A stretch of DNA of 47,958 nt from an uncultured Bacillota bacterium. GTDB lineage: Bacteria; Bacillota_I; Bacilli_A; RFN20; CAG-449. The stretch covers positions 1-47,958 of the forward strand of contig CABUOQ010000012.1 of NCBI GenBank assembly GCA_902493275.1, read 5' to 3'. Position 1 is the stretch's first letter; the number at the start of each line of letters is the position of its first letter. A model generated the notes under the pieces. That model saw only the letters and a list, made by a program, of their open reading frames with translations. It was not told the DNA's origin and made no database searches. Positions 26,034 through 33,446 of this stretch are shown here, piece after piece. Position numbers and translations under genes: made by a program.

Positions 26034-26908
26034 ATTTCAATGATGCTAAAGAACAATTTATAATCAGTTGTATTGTAGAAAAAGGTCTTCAAGGACAGAC
26101 TATTTCTTGCTATGAAGAAGATTTAAAGCAGTTTCAATTATCATTAAAAGAGAATATAGATGATGTTTCTGTGCTTAAAGAAGAAGATATTTCACATTTC
26201 ATCGCCTTATCATCAAATGAGGGAAAAGCTATTAGTACTATTTTAAGAAGAGTATCAACAATTAAATCATTCTATATCTTTCTTCAAAAAGAAGGATTAT
26301 TAAATATAAAGTTAGATATAATCGATCTTCCAAAAAAGCTTCAACATTTGCCAACTGTCTTATCTTTTGAAGAGGTGGACGAACTCTTAAATCAGCCAGA
26401 TATGAGCAAAAATGATGGAATTAGAAATCGAGCAATGCTTGAAGTGATGTACGCCTCTGGGCTTCGTGTCAGCGAATTATTATCAATGGAGAAGAAAAAT
26501 CTTTCATTGGAGAAAAAAATGATTAGAATTTTTGGAAAGGGCGCTAAAGAGAGATATGTTCCAATATCTGATTTTGCTATGGAATATCTATTAAAATACA
26601 TAAATGAAGTAAGAAACCATTGCAAAAAGCGTGATAGTAAATATATATTTATCAATGAAGAGGGAAAACCATTATCAAGGCAGTTTTTCTGGAAAACCAT
26701 AAAAAAATATGCTTTACAAGCTGGAATTAGCGATAATGTAACTCCCCATACATTAAGACACTGTTTTGCAACTCATCTTTTAGAAAATGGTGCAGATTTA
26801 AGAGCGGTACAAGAAATGCTAGGTCATTCAAGTATTAATACAACTCAAATATATACTCATGTTTCAACAAAAAGAATACGTTCAGCTTATGATTTATATA
26901 TGAAATAG
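26030..26908 (+). CDS. xerD: Xer-family site-specific tyrosine recombinase
   Basis: A 292-aa tyrosine recombinase with all catalytic residues: Arg146 (ASGLRVSEL), Lys170 (FGKGAKERY), His240 and Arg243 (HTLRHCFATHL), His266 (LGHSS) and nucleophile Tyr275 (TQIYTHV). Length and spacing match XerC/XerD, which resolve chromosome dimers at dif with FtsK. I cannot tell XerC from XerD with certainty; the symbol xerD is a best guess. It overlaps dinB by 4 bases. A dif-like site lies 1.4 kb downstream, beyond deoB, and ftsK is 21 kb upstream. Confidence 0.9.
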   Translation: MNFNDAKEQFIISCIVEKGLQGQTISCYEEDLKQFQLSLKENIDDVSVLKEEDISHFIALSSNEGKAISTILRRVSTIKSFYIFLQKEGLLNIKLDIIDLPKKLQHLPTVLSFEEVDELLNQPDMSKNDGIRNRAMLEVMYASGLRVSELLSMEKKNLSLEKKMIRIFGKGAKERYVPISDFAMEYLLKYINEVRNHCKKRDSKYIFINEEGKPLSRQFFWKTIKKYALQAGISDNVTPHTLRHCFATHLLENGADLRAVQEMLGHSSINTTQIYTHVSTKRIRSAYDLYMK

Positions 26909-26932
26909 TGAGTTATAGAAAGGAAAAAAACT

Positions 26933-28126
26933 ATGAAAAAATATAAAAGAGTATTTATGATTGTTTGTGACTCCATGGGAGTGGGGGAAGCTAAAGATGC
27001 CGAAAAATTCAATGATTCTGGAGCGAACACATTGCTTCATATATCAGAAATTTATCCTTTAAACATTCCTACATTGAACTCGTTAGGAATTAATGATATT
27101 AATCCAGCAATAAAAGGAACTAGCAAAGTTATACATCCTCATTCTTATATCAGTAAAATATCTGAGCAATCTAATGGCAAAGACACCATGACTGGTCACT
27201 GGGAAATGATGGGAGTATTAACAACAAAGCCATTTAAAACATTTACTGAGACTGGATTTCCTCAATCATTAATTGATGAACTAGAGCTAAAATCAGGTCA
27301 TAAATTTGTTGGTAATTATTCCGCATCTGGGACGCAAATTATAAAAGATCTTGGTCCTGAATGTCTCAAGACCAATAATATGATCTTATATACTTCCGCT
27401 GACTCAGTTCTTCAAATTTGCGCAAACGAAGAAAAAACTCCAATCGAGGAACTATATCGAGTATGTGCAATAGCGCGGGAAATTTGCATGAAGGAAGAGT
27501 ATAAAGTGGGAAGAGTAATCGCTCGTCCTTATATAGGTAATTCAAGTGAAACTTTTAAACGAACTCCACGTCGTCATGATTATGCTTTAAGTCCTTCTTC
27601 ATATACTTATATGGAAACCTTAAAAGATAATAATTATAGCGTAATCTGCGTTGGGAAAATTGGTGATATTTTTAATGGTGTCGGAGTAAGTGAAACATAT
27701 AAAACTGTCTCAAATCATAATGGAATGGAGATAACAACATCAATTGCAAAGCAGAGAGATTTTCAAGGCTTATGCTTTGTTAATCTAGTTGAATTTGATT
27801 CAGAATATGGTCATCGCCGTAACCCTGAAGGATATGGTAAATGCATTGAGGAATTTGATTGTGACTTAAAAGAATTATTAGAATATTTAAATGAAGATGA
27901 TCTTTTAATTATAACCGCTGATCATGGTAATGACCCAACATACAAAGGCTCAGATCATACTAGAGAAAAGATTCCTTTTATAGCGTATTCAAAGCAAATT
28001 AATGATGGTCGTTTTATTGAAGAACATAATTCATTTGCTGACCTTGGATATACCATAATCAAGAACTTTAATTTAGAAAAAGTAGAGCCTCAAATAGGTT
28101 CATTAATTAAAGAATTGTTAGATTAA
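26933..28126 (+). CDS. deoB: Phosphopentomutase
   Basis: A 397-aa alkaline-phosphatase-superfamily enzyme that interconverts (deoxy)ribose-1-phosphate and -5-phosphate in nucleoside catabolism. Metal-site and family motifs CDSMGVGE, DTMTGHWEMMG, GKIGDIFNGVGVSE and ITADHGNDPTYKGSDHTREKIP are intact. AAAGGA lies upstream of the ATG. It is the last plus-strand gene before the convergent interval and ends at a terminator. Confidence 0.96.
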   Translation: MKKYKRVFMIVCDSMGVGEAKDAEKFNDSGANTLLHISEIYPLNIPTLNSLGINDINPAIKGTSKVIHPHSYISKISEQSNGKDTMTGHWEMMGVLTTKPFKTFTETGFPQSLIDELELKSGHKFVGNYSASGTQIIKDLGPECLKTNNMILYTSADSVLQICANEEKTPIEELYRVCAIAREICMKEEYKVGRVIARPYIGNSSETFKRTPRRHDYALSPSSYTYMETLKDNNYSVICVGKIGDIFNGVGVSETYKTVSNHNGMEITTSIAKQRDFQGLCFVNLVEFDSEYGHRRNPEGYGKCIEEFDCDLKELLEYLNEDDLLIITADHGNDPTYKGSDHTREKIPFIAYSKQINDGRFIEEHNSFADLGYTIIKNFNLEKVEPQIGSLIKELLD

Positions 28127-28147
28127 ATTGCAATTTTGATTAAATGT

Positions 28148-28177
28148 AAAAAGTTAGCTCATATGGGCTAATTTTTT
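28148..28177 (+). terminator. Terminator after deoB
   Basis: An 11-bp stem (AAAAAGTTAGC, 28148-28158, with GCTAATTTTTT, 28167-28177, one G-T wobble) encloses an 8-nt loop and ends in T residues. Confidence 0.8.
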
Positions 28178-28201
28178 ATTTATAATTAATTTTAGTACTA
28201 T

Positions 28202-28219
28202 ATTAGTATATATTTAGTA
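28202..28219 (+). repeat. AT-rich intergenic repeat, second copy
   Basis: ATTAGTATATATTTAGTA is identical to 20999-21016 after xseB. Related TAGTATATA-rich stretches occur on the opposite strand at about 28515-28550 and on the plus strand at 38781-38812. Confidence 0.4.
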
Positions 28220-28250
28220 TATTAAGAGTATTATTAATATGCAAACAAAC

Positions 28251-28259
28251 TGTGGATAA
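28251..28259 (-). promoter_or_regulatory. DnaA box (perfect consensus)
   Basis: TGTGGATAA on the plus strand is the exact complement of TTATCCACA. One-mismatch relatives lie close by: TGTTGATAA at 28304-28312 and TTATACACA at 28372-28380, the latter abutting the dif-like site. This is a small cluster, but the gene orientation argues against an origin here. Confidence 0.5.
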
Positions 28260-28344
28260 CTATCAACAATCCGATGTTTCAGGAGTTTATTATCAATAAC
28301 ATCTGTTGATAAAAATACCTAAAAACCGGTAAAATTCATTTATT

Positions 28345-28372
28345 GGTTTACATAATGTACATTATGCGAAGT
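28345..28372 (-). other. dif-like XerCD recombination site
   Basis: Read on the minus strand this 28-mer is ACTTCGCATAA, spacer TGTACA, TTATGTAAACC. The second half contains the conserved XerD arm TTATGTAAAC of bacterial dif, and the first half keeps ACTTC of the XerC arm. From memory, B. subtilis dif has the same ends and length. It lies in the gene-free interval at the strand-switch point, 1.4 kb from a xer gene, exactly where dif is expected. Confidence 0.82.
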
Positions 28373-28475
28373 TATACACAATTTGAAAATTTAAAGTATT
28401 TATTGCCAAATCTATGTTTAAAGTCATTATCGCCTGATTTGTTTTAAAATTTTGGTTGATTCACTTCTCCAAGCT

Positions 28476-28526
28476 AAAAAAATAGTATATATGCCGTTTT
28501 TAACATTTACCACATATATACTATTT
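28476..28526 (-). terminator. Terminator of the yqeG-to-mtnN operon
   Basis: A perfect 14-bp inverted repeat (AAATAGTATATATG at 28480-28493 and its complement at 28513-28526), separated by 19 nt, is followed on the minus strand by seven T residues (28482-28476). It ends transcription coming from mtnN. The stem is almost pure A/T. Confidence 0.6.
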
Positions 28527-28557
28527 ATATACTAATTATATACTAACTAATAATATC

Positions 28558-29250
28558 CTATAAAATCGATAATAATACTTTTACATTATTCATACACGCT
28601 AAATCAAGGTTATTGACTGAGTCATCAGCGTTATGTTTTTTGAAAACCAAATCTGAAATTGAACGAATAACAATGAATGGAACTTTCATCAAGTATGCAC
28701 TCTGCCCCACTGATGCTGATTCCATTTCCACACACATCGGCGCAATACGTTTTATAGATACACTTTTGACATTTTTTCTGGTGATAAAACTATCTCCTGA
28801 AGCAATAACTCCACTATGTACTTTAAATGTTTTATCATGATAGATTACTTTGTTATTTAAATACTCCATATCGCATTCGTAGGCTAATGGAAAGCCCGGA
28901 ACTTGACCCAATTCATAATTAAACGCTGTCGCATCAACATCATGATATATAACCTTATTGGCAATTACTATATCACCAATTTTTAAGCGTCTATCAACTC
29001 CTCCAGAAGTACCGATGTTAAATATTCTTTTAATATCATAAGTTTCCGATAATTTACCTAAATAAAAGGCAGTAGATACCTTCCCAACTCTCCCTCTTAA
29101 CGCGAGATAATCATTATCATTTTTATTAAAATAATAAGCCTTTTCTCCTTCAATATTAATGATAGAATAATCGACATCTAATCCTGATAAAAAGTATTTA
29201 AACTCCTCATCCATAGCGATGATGATAATACTTACTTTTTGCTTATCCAT
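28558..29250 (-). CDS. mtnN: 5'-methylthioadenosine/S-adenosylhomocysteine nucleosidase
   Basis: A 230-aa nucleosidase of the PNP/UDP family that cleaves adenine from methylthioadenosine and S-adenosylhomocysteine. Family motifs are IIAMDEEFKYF, NIGTSGGVDRRLKIGDIVIA, the ASGDSFI segment, MCVEMESASVGQSA (purine and ribose contacts) and the catalytic ISDL. Its ATG overlaps the rsfS stop by 8 bases (ATGGATAA), so it is the last gene of the yqeG operon. It is not part of this operon in B. subtilis. Confidence 0.92.
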   Translation of the reverse strand: MDKQKVSIIIIAMDEEFKYFLSGLDVDYSIINIEGEKAYYFNKNDNDYLALRGRVGKVSTAFYLGKLSETYDIKRIFNIGTSGGVDRRLKIGDIVIANKVIYHDVDATAFNYELGQVPGFPLAYECDMEYLNNKVIYHDKTFKVHSGVIASGDSFITRKNVKSVSIKRIAPMCVEMESASVGQSAYLMKVPFIVIRSISDLVFKKHNADDSVNNLDLACMNNVKVLLSIL

Positions 29251-29575
29251 TCTTATTGACTTTCTTAATTAATGAATCTAAATCAACTCTTTGACGCTCA
29301 CTTTCAATAAATAAATGAATAATTATGTCCTTTAAATCGATTAAAATCCATGGATCTTTTTCAGTTCCCTCTACATGGCAACTTTCTTGTCCTAATTTTT
29401 CTTGGACTTCAACACAAGCATCAGCAAGAGATTTTCCATGTCTAGTGTTCATCATTGTTGCAACTATGATATATGAGCAAATTGGTGAGGTAGTACTAAC
29501 ATCATAAACAACAATATTGCTCGCTTTTTTCTCATCTAATACTCTTTTTATTAAATCTAATTTTACCTCTTCCAT
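29243..29575 (-). CDS. rsfS: Ribosomal silencing factor RsfS
   Basis: A 110-aa RsfS/Iojap protein that binds ribosomal protein L14 (uL14) and blocks subunit joining under nutrient limitation. The SPICSYIIVATMMNTRHGKSLADA and DPWILIDLKDIIIHLF segments are diagnostic. I start it at the ATG at 29575, which overlaps the nadD-yqeK stop (TAATG) and has AGGAGG at ideal spacing; an upstream ATG at 29608 would add 11 basic residues inside the preceding gene. Confidence 0.93.
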   Translation of the reverse strand: MEEVKLDLIKRVLDEKKASNIVVYDVSTTSPICSYIIVATMMNTRHGKSLADACVEVQEKLGQESCHVEGTEKDPWILIDLKDIIIHLFIESERQRVDLDSLIKKVNKNG

Positions 29576-30669
29576 TACTCTTTTCCTCCTAAATATTCTT
29601 TTATGCATTCATCAGTTAATTGATTATGATAGTTAATATTTTTTGATTTAAAATAGATAATATTATCTTTTAACACCTGAATGAATCCAACTTTATAGTT
29701 TTGCATGCATAAATCAATTAATTTCTTTGAATCCCAGCCTCGAATTGGATCAATCTTATCTGAGGCGTATATCACCATCGCTAAAGCTGATAAATTAGAA
29801 TATCCTGTCGCGTGATATTTAATTGCCTTAATAATTTCATCATCTTCAATCTTAAATATATTTTTAGCAATTATAGTTGCTAAGAACTGATGATACGCCC
29901 ATTTATCAACTAGTTTAAATTCTTCAGGAAAATACTTTTTCATCATTTTTTCCGTATCTTCATCACTTAATCCTTTTGCGATATCATGAATCAAGCCCGC
30001 TTGATAAGCTTTAAAGGCGTCTAAGCGATTATTTTTAGCAATTTGATAAGAAAGATTAGCCACTGAAAAACTATGTTCCATGCGCTTTTCTGAGATGTAA
30101 TTTTTAAGAATGCCATAATAATATAATTTGTGTTCATATATATAATCTAAAACAGCTTTAGGGCAATCTAAGCTATTTAAATAACGAATTTTTGTCGACG
30201 AAATGTCATATTCTTCGCTTTCTAATAATACACAAGAATAATCTTGCATATTTTTACTATTAAGCGGATAACCCGCTCTTCTAAAGACCACAAATTGAAC
30301 CATCTTTGCTAATTCATCAATTTTATACCATCTATCTAATACTTCAAGTTGATCAGAACCGATTAAATAGTAATATTTTCTACTCTTAAACTTTCCCATT
30401 TTTTTAATGGTGTTATATGTATAGTTCTCTTCTTCTTTTGATTTATATTCAATGAGACTCACTTTAAATTCTGGTAATTCTTTTAAGGCTAATCTCAGCA
30501 TTTTTAATCGATCAGAAGCCGAACAATTCGGAATTTTCCAACGTGGATTTCTGGCTAATATAAAATATCCTTTATCAATTTGCAACATCTGATAGGCTTT
30601 TTTAGCTAACTCTAAATGAGCGTTATGAATTGGATCAAAAGATCCTCCAAATAATAATACTTTTTTCAT
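29575..30669 (-). CDS. nadD: NadD-YqeK fusion: nicotinate-nucleotide adenylyltransferase and HD-domain hydrolase
   Basis: A 364-aa two-domain protein. Residues 1 to about 185 are NadD, which adenylylates nicotinate mononucleotide to deamido-NAD (GGSFDPIHNAH at 8-18, SSTKIR at 157-162). Residues from about 186 are YqeK, an HD-domain phosphohydrolase (His199, HD at 228-229) of the symmetrical Ap4A hydrolase type. In B. subtilis these are two adjacent genes of the same operon; here they form a single frame with no stop between them. AGGAG precedes the ATG. Confidence 0.93.
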   Translation of the reverse strand: MKKVLLFGGSFDPIHNAHLELAKKAYQMLQIDKGYFILARNPRWKIPNCSASDRLKMLRLALKELPEFKVSLIEYKSKEEENYTYNTIKKMGKFKSRKYYYLIGSDQLEVLDRWYKIDELAKMVQFVVFRRAGYPLNSKNMQDYSCVLLESEEYDISSTKIRYLNSLDCPKAVLDYIYEHKLYYYGILKNYISEKRMEHSFSVANLSYQIAKNNRLDAFKAYQAGLIHDIAKGLSDEDTEKMMKKYFPEEFKLVDKWAYHQFLATIIAKNIFKIEDDEIIKAIKYHATGYSNLSALAMVIYASDKIDPIRGWDSKKLIDLCMQNYKVGFIQVLKDNIIYFKSKNINYHNQLTDECIKEYLGGKE

Positions 30670-30677
30670 TGAATCTC

Positions 30678-30971
30678 CTATCTTGGAAGTTTTATCTTCG
30701 GTTCTTTAAGATTTTTTCGATATAATACAATAACCCCACCTATTATTTGAATGACTTCAGCATATAATTTTTGTGATAATTCTTCAGCGATATCACTTTT
30801 ATCAATAGCGACATTTTTGTTTAAACAAACCTTTATTAACTCATATTTATCTAATGCGTTAGATAACATTTCAATTAAGGAATCCGTCACTTCATATTTG
30901 CCAATTTGATATTTATTCTCGCAAGTATTGGCTAAACTTTTTAAATATTTTACTTGATTCTTATTTAACAT
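30678..30971 (-). CDS. yhbY: Ribosome assembly RNA-binding protein YhbY
   Basis: A 97-aa CRM-domain RNA-binding protein associated with pre-50S particles. It begins MLNKNQVKYLKSLAN and has the ELIKVCLNKN and VIQIIGGVIVLYRKN segments, the latter corresponding to the family V-x-x-IG-x-x-x-x-LYR motif. I chose the ATG at 30971 because it gives the usual N-terminus; an ATG at 30992 inside yqeH is possible. In B. subtilis aroE lies between yqeH and yhbY; it is missing here. Confidence 0.9.
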   Translation of the reverse strand: MLNKNQVKYLKSLANTCENKYQIGKYEVTDSLIEMLSNALDKYELIKVCLNKNVAIDKSDIAEELSQKLYAEVIQIIGGVIVLYRKNLKEPKIKLPR

Positions 30972-30975
30972 ACTT

Positions 30976-32097
30976 CTATATTTTACATTCACGAATTATC
31001 ACTGCCACTCCTCTAGGAGCGTAAATTCGCATATTTTGTCCCTTTCCTTTTACTTTAATCCATAATAATCCTGAGATGACGATATCAACATCTTCATTTG
31101 GCAATTGAATATCATTAGCTTCTAAATCGCTTAACATTTTTATGTTGCGATCAATTAATCGAAATTGTTTATTCTTAATCATATTGTTAAATACTCTCTC
31201 TGAATTTTCTAATTTTGACCTAGTAAGATTAAAATCGTTGCTAAGATATATAATCAAATTAATCTTATCACCATCCAATACATCAATTTTAGCAATATTT
31301 TCGACTAAAATTGATTGTTTGCTCTGCAATTGATATACCCGAGGTTTAATCTCTTTTCGCGGCAAAATGTATTTGATTAATTTTTTATCAGCATGTGCAA
31401 ATATCGAACTTTTAAGTAAGACACCTGGTGTATCATAGATGTAAGTCTTATCGTCAATTGGCATGCTGATAACATCTATTGTCGTTCCCGGATAAGGCGA
31501 TGTCGAAATTAAGTTATTGGTTTTGTTTGAATATACTTTTAAGAAAGTATTAATCAAAGATGATTTACCAACCGATGAAGCTCCAAAAACATAAACATTT
31601 TTATTTTTTCTAATTTGATTAAATCGCCTAATAATCTCATCGATATTATAATTGTTAAATGCCGACGAAATTATGATATCTAAAGGATTAATATCATATT
31701 CTTTTAAACCTTCTTTAATAAATCTAATCAATTTTTCATCTTTAATTGAAGCAGGAATTATATCTCTTTTTGAAGCGATAATAACCACGCGGCAATTTTT
31801 AATTTGCTGCAATATCGCTTCCACTAAAGATGATTCAAAGGCGAATAGATCAACGACATAAACTATCAAAGCATTTTCGCGACGAGCTTGAGTAATTATC
31901 TTCAAATAATCTGAAGTGTACTCCACATCTTCATTTACTACTCCATAATGTTGTAATTTAAAGCATCGTTGACAAAGATATTTGCTATCTTTTTCCAGAT
32001 ACTTAGGAATATATCCTGGAAGATGAGGATTTTCATTTTGTAATGGTAATCCACATCCAAAACAATACAGTTTTATAAATTCATTTTTACTACTCAT
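30976..32097 (-). CDS. yqeH: Ribosome biogenesis GTPase YqeH
   Basis: A 373-aa circularly permuted GTPase needed for 30S assembly. An N-terminal zinc finger (Cys12, Cys15, Cys42, Cys45) is followed by the permuted G motifs: G4 SKRD at 109-112 first, then G1 GASSVGKS at 172-179 and G3 DTPG at 222-225, with a C-terminal RNA-binding region. Its ATG overlaps the yqeG stop by 8 bases (ATGAGTAG), indicating coupled translation. Confidence 0.95.
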   Translation of the reverse strand: MSSKNEFIKLYCFGCGLPLQNENPHLPGYIPKYLEKDSKYLCQRCFKLQHYGVVNEDVEYTSDYLKIITQARRENALIVYVVDLFAFESSLVEAILQQIKNCRVVIIASKRDIIPASIKDEKLIRFIKEGLKEYDINPLDIIISSAFNNYNIDEIIRRFNQIRKNKNVYVFGASSVGKSSLINTFLKVYSNKTNNLISTSPYPGTTIDVISMPIDDKTYIYDTPGVLLKSSIFAHADKKLIKYILPRKEIKPRVYQLQSKQSILVENIAKIDVLDGDKINLIIYLSNDFNLTRSKLENSERVFNNMIKNKQFRLIDRNIKMLSDLEANDIQLPNEDVDIVISGLLWIKVKGKGQNMRIYAPRGVAVIIRECKI

Positions 32098-32614
32098 CTT
32101 TGATCTCTACCTCCTTTAAAATTCCTTTTTTTCTCAAGTGCTTTCTAATTGGCCTATCGATAAGACGATTAAATTTTGTCGTCCATTGATCTTTATCAGT
32201 GATTGGATCAGTTAAACAAACTTTGATGTCCGCGCTTTTTCCACATCCAACATCGGTGAGAATCTGATCGCCGACAATAATCACTTCCTCCTTTTTAATA
32301 TTTAACATCTCAATAAACGAAAGAATCTTTTTCTTACCTGGTTTACGGCAAGAAAATATTCCTCTAACACCTAATCTTTTACAATAGATATCTTTTCTTT
32401 CAGCGCGATTATTAGAGGTGATGCAAAGTACAATCCCCGCTTCTAATAATTTAGTTTTTAATTCCATCACTCGCTTTGATGGAATTAAGATATCATATTG
32501 ATCAAGCGTGTTATCCAAATCAGAAAAAATGTACTTAATATTCAATTTTTTATAAAACGAGATTGGAATATCGAAAATACTCTTACAATAATAGTCTGGT
32601 CGAAATCTTTTCAT
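32090..32614 (-). CDS. yqeG: YqeG family HAD-IIIA phosphatase
   Basis: A 174-aa HAD-superfamily phosphatase: motif I DLDNTL, motif II ITSNNRAE, motif III VGDQILTDVGCG with the preceding Lys in GKKK. The physiological substrate of YqeG is not settled; related enzymes dephosphorylate phosphatidylglycerophosphate. It is the first gene of the yqeG-yqeH-yhbY-nadD/yqeK-rsfS-mtnN operon. There is no Shine-Dalgarno site; a TAAAAT box ends seven bases before the ATG, suggesting a leaderless message. Confidence 0.9.
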   Translation of the reverse strand: MKRFRPDYYCKSIFDIPISFYKKLNIKYIFSDLDNTLDQYDILIPSKRVMELKTKLLEAGIVLCITSNNRAERKDIYCKRLGVRGIFSCRKPGKKKILSFIEMLNIKKEEVIIVGDQILTDVGCGKSADIKVCLTDPITDKDQWTTKFNRLIDRPIRKHLRKKGILKEVEIKDE

Positions 32615-32620
32615 ATATTT

Positions 32621-32626
32621 ATTTTA
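32621..32626 (-). promoter_or_regulatory. yqeG -10 box, leaderless arrangement
   Basis: On the minus strand TAAAAT ends seven bases before the A of the yqeG ATG, as at recN, the 14.2-kb gene and the lipoprotein gene. The -35 region is weak. Confidence 0.4.
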
Positions 32627-32710
32627 TAATAAAATTAAAAATAAATAAATATCTTAGACAGTAACTCATTAACAAAAATTAACAATTTCATCCTTAATAA
32701 TATTTAAAAC

Positions 32711-32738
32711 TCATATTTTCGATAATTTTTAATATATT
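32711..32738 (+). promoter_or_regulatory. Possible sigma-E-type promoter of sigK
   Basis: TCATATT (32711-32717), a full match to the B. subtilis sigma-E -35 consensus, is followed after 13 bp by AATATATT (32731-32738), a partial match to the CATACAnT -10 element. In B. subtilis sigK is transcribed by sigma-E. AT richness makes chance matches likely. Confidence 0.35.
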
Positions 32739-32741
32739 TTA

Positions 32742-33446
32742 ATGATAAATATGATAAAAACTATATTAAAATTATTAAATTTACAATTTCTCCTTGGCTA
32801 TATTGAAAACGGAATATTTCCTACAAAACTATCATCCAAAGAAGAAGATCAACTTATAAAGGACCTCTATGACTCTGAAAGACACGATGAAGCACGCAAG
32901 AAACTAATCTTGCATAACTTGCGTTTAGTTGGTCATATCGCTAAAAAATATGAATCAAAAGATGATTCATATGATGATTTAATTTCAATCGGAACTATCG
33001 GCTTAATTAAAGCTATTGATACTTTCTCTCCACATAAAGAAGTTAAATTAGCAACCTACGCTTCAAAATGCATTGAAAATGAAATTCTCATGACATTACG
33101 CAGCAATAAAAAACACGCCAAAGATGTGTTATTTTCCGAAAGTGTGGGTAACGATAAAGACGGTGAAGAAATCGTCTTAGAAGACATCGTAAATATCGAT
33201 CAACCATCTACTAGCGATAATTTTGAAAAAAACGAAAAAATAACAGCTTTGAAGGGATATTTAAGCATTTTAGATGACAAGGAATATGAAATTATCAAAC
33301 TGCGATATGGATTAGATGGCCAACATGAATACACACAAAAAGAGATAGGTAAAAAATACCATATCTCTCGTAGTTACGTTTCTAGAATTGAAAAACGTGC
33401 TTTAATTAAACTATATCAAGCCTTTAAGAAAGATCAAAGAAAATAA
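32742..33446 (+). CDS. sigK: Sporulation sigma factor SigK
   Basis: A 234-aa sigma-70-family protein matching late mother-cell sigma-K. It has a hydrophobic, pro-sequence-like N-terminus followed by LLGYIENGIFPTKLS, then region 2 (HNLRLVGHIAKKY, DDLISIGTIGLIKAIDTF, LATYASKCIENEILM) and a region 4 helix-turn-helix (EIGKKYHISRSYVSRIEKRA). It is one uninterrupted gene with no skin-type element. ATG at 32742 and the fourth codon at 32751 are both possible starts. It is a plus-strand gene inserted in a minus-strand region and ends exactly where parC ends on the other strand. Confidence 0.88.
   Translation: MINMIKTILKLLNLQFLLGYIENGIFPTKLSSKEEDQLIKDLYDSERHDEARKKLILHNLRLVGHIAKKYESKDDSYDDLISIGTIGLIKAIDTFSPHKEVKLATYASKCIENEILMTLRSNKKHAKDVLFSESVGNDKDGEEIVLEDIVNIDQPSTSDNFEKNEKITALKGYLSILDDKEYEIIKLRYGLDGQHEYTQKEIGKKYHISRSYVSRIEKRALIKLYQAFKKDQRK

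Larger units (their letters stand above)
28127..28557. other. Gene-free convergent interval (candidate replication terminus)
   Basis: The 431 bp between the tail-to-tail genes deoB and mtnN hold no reading frame. In order they contain the deoB terminator, an AT-rich TAGTATA-type repeat, a perfect and two near-perfect DnaA-box sequences, a dif-like 28-mer, and the terminator of the minus-strand operon. All genes to the left are plus-strand and most to the right are minus-strand, as expected where replication forks meet. Confidence 0.75.

Noticed and set aside
28127..28557. Replication origin
   Set aside because: DnaA-box-like sites and AT-rich repeats are present, but flanking genes converge on this interval, no dnaA/dnaN/rpmH genes are near, and a dif-like site is in the middle. 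A terminus fits better.
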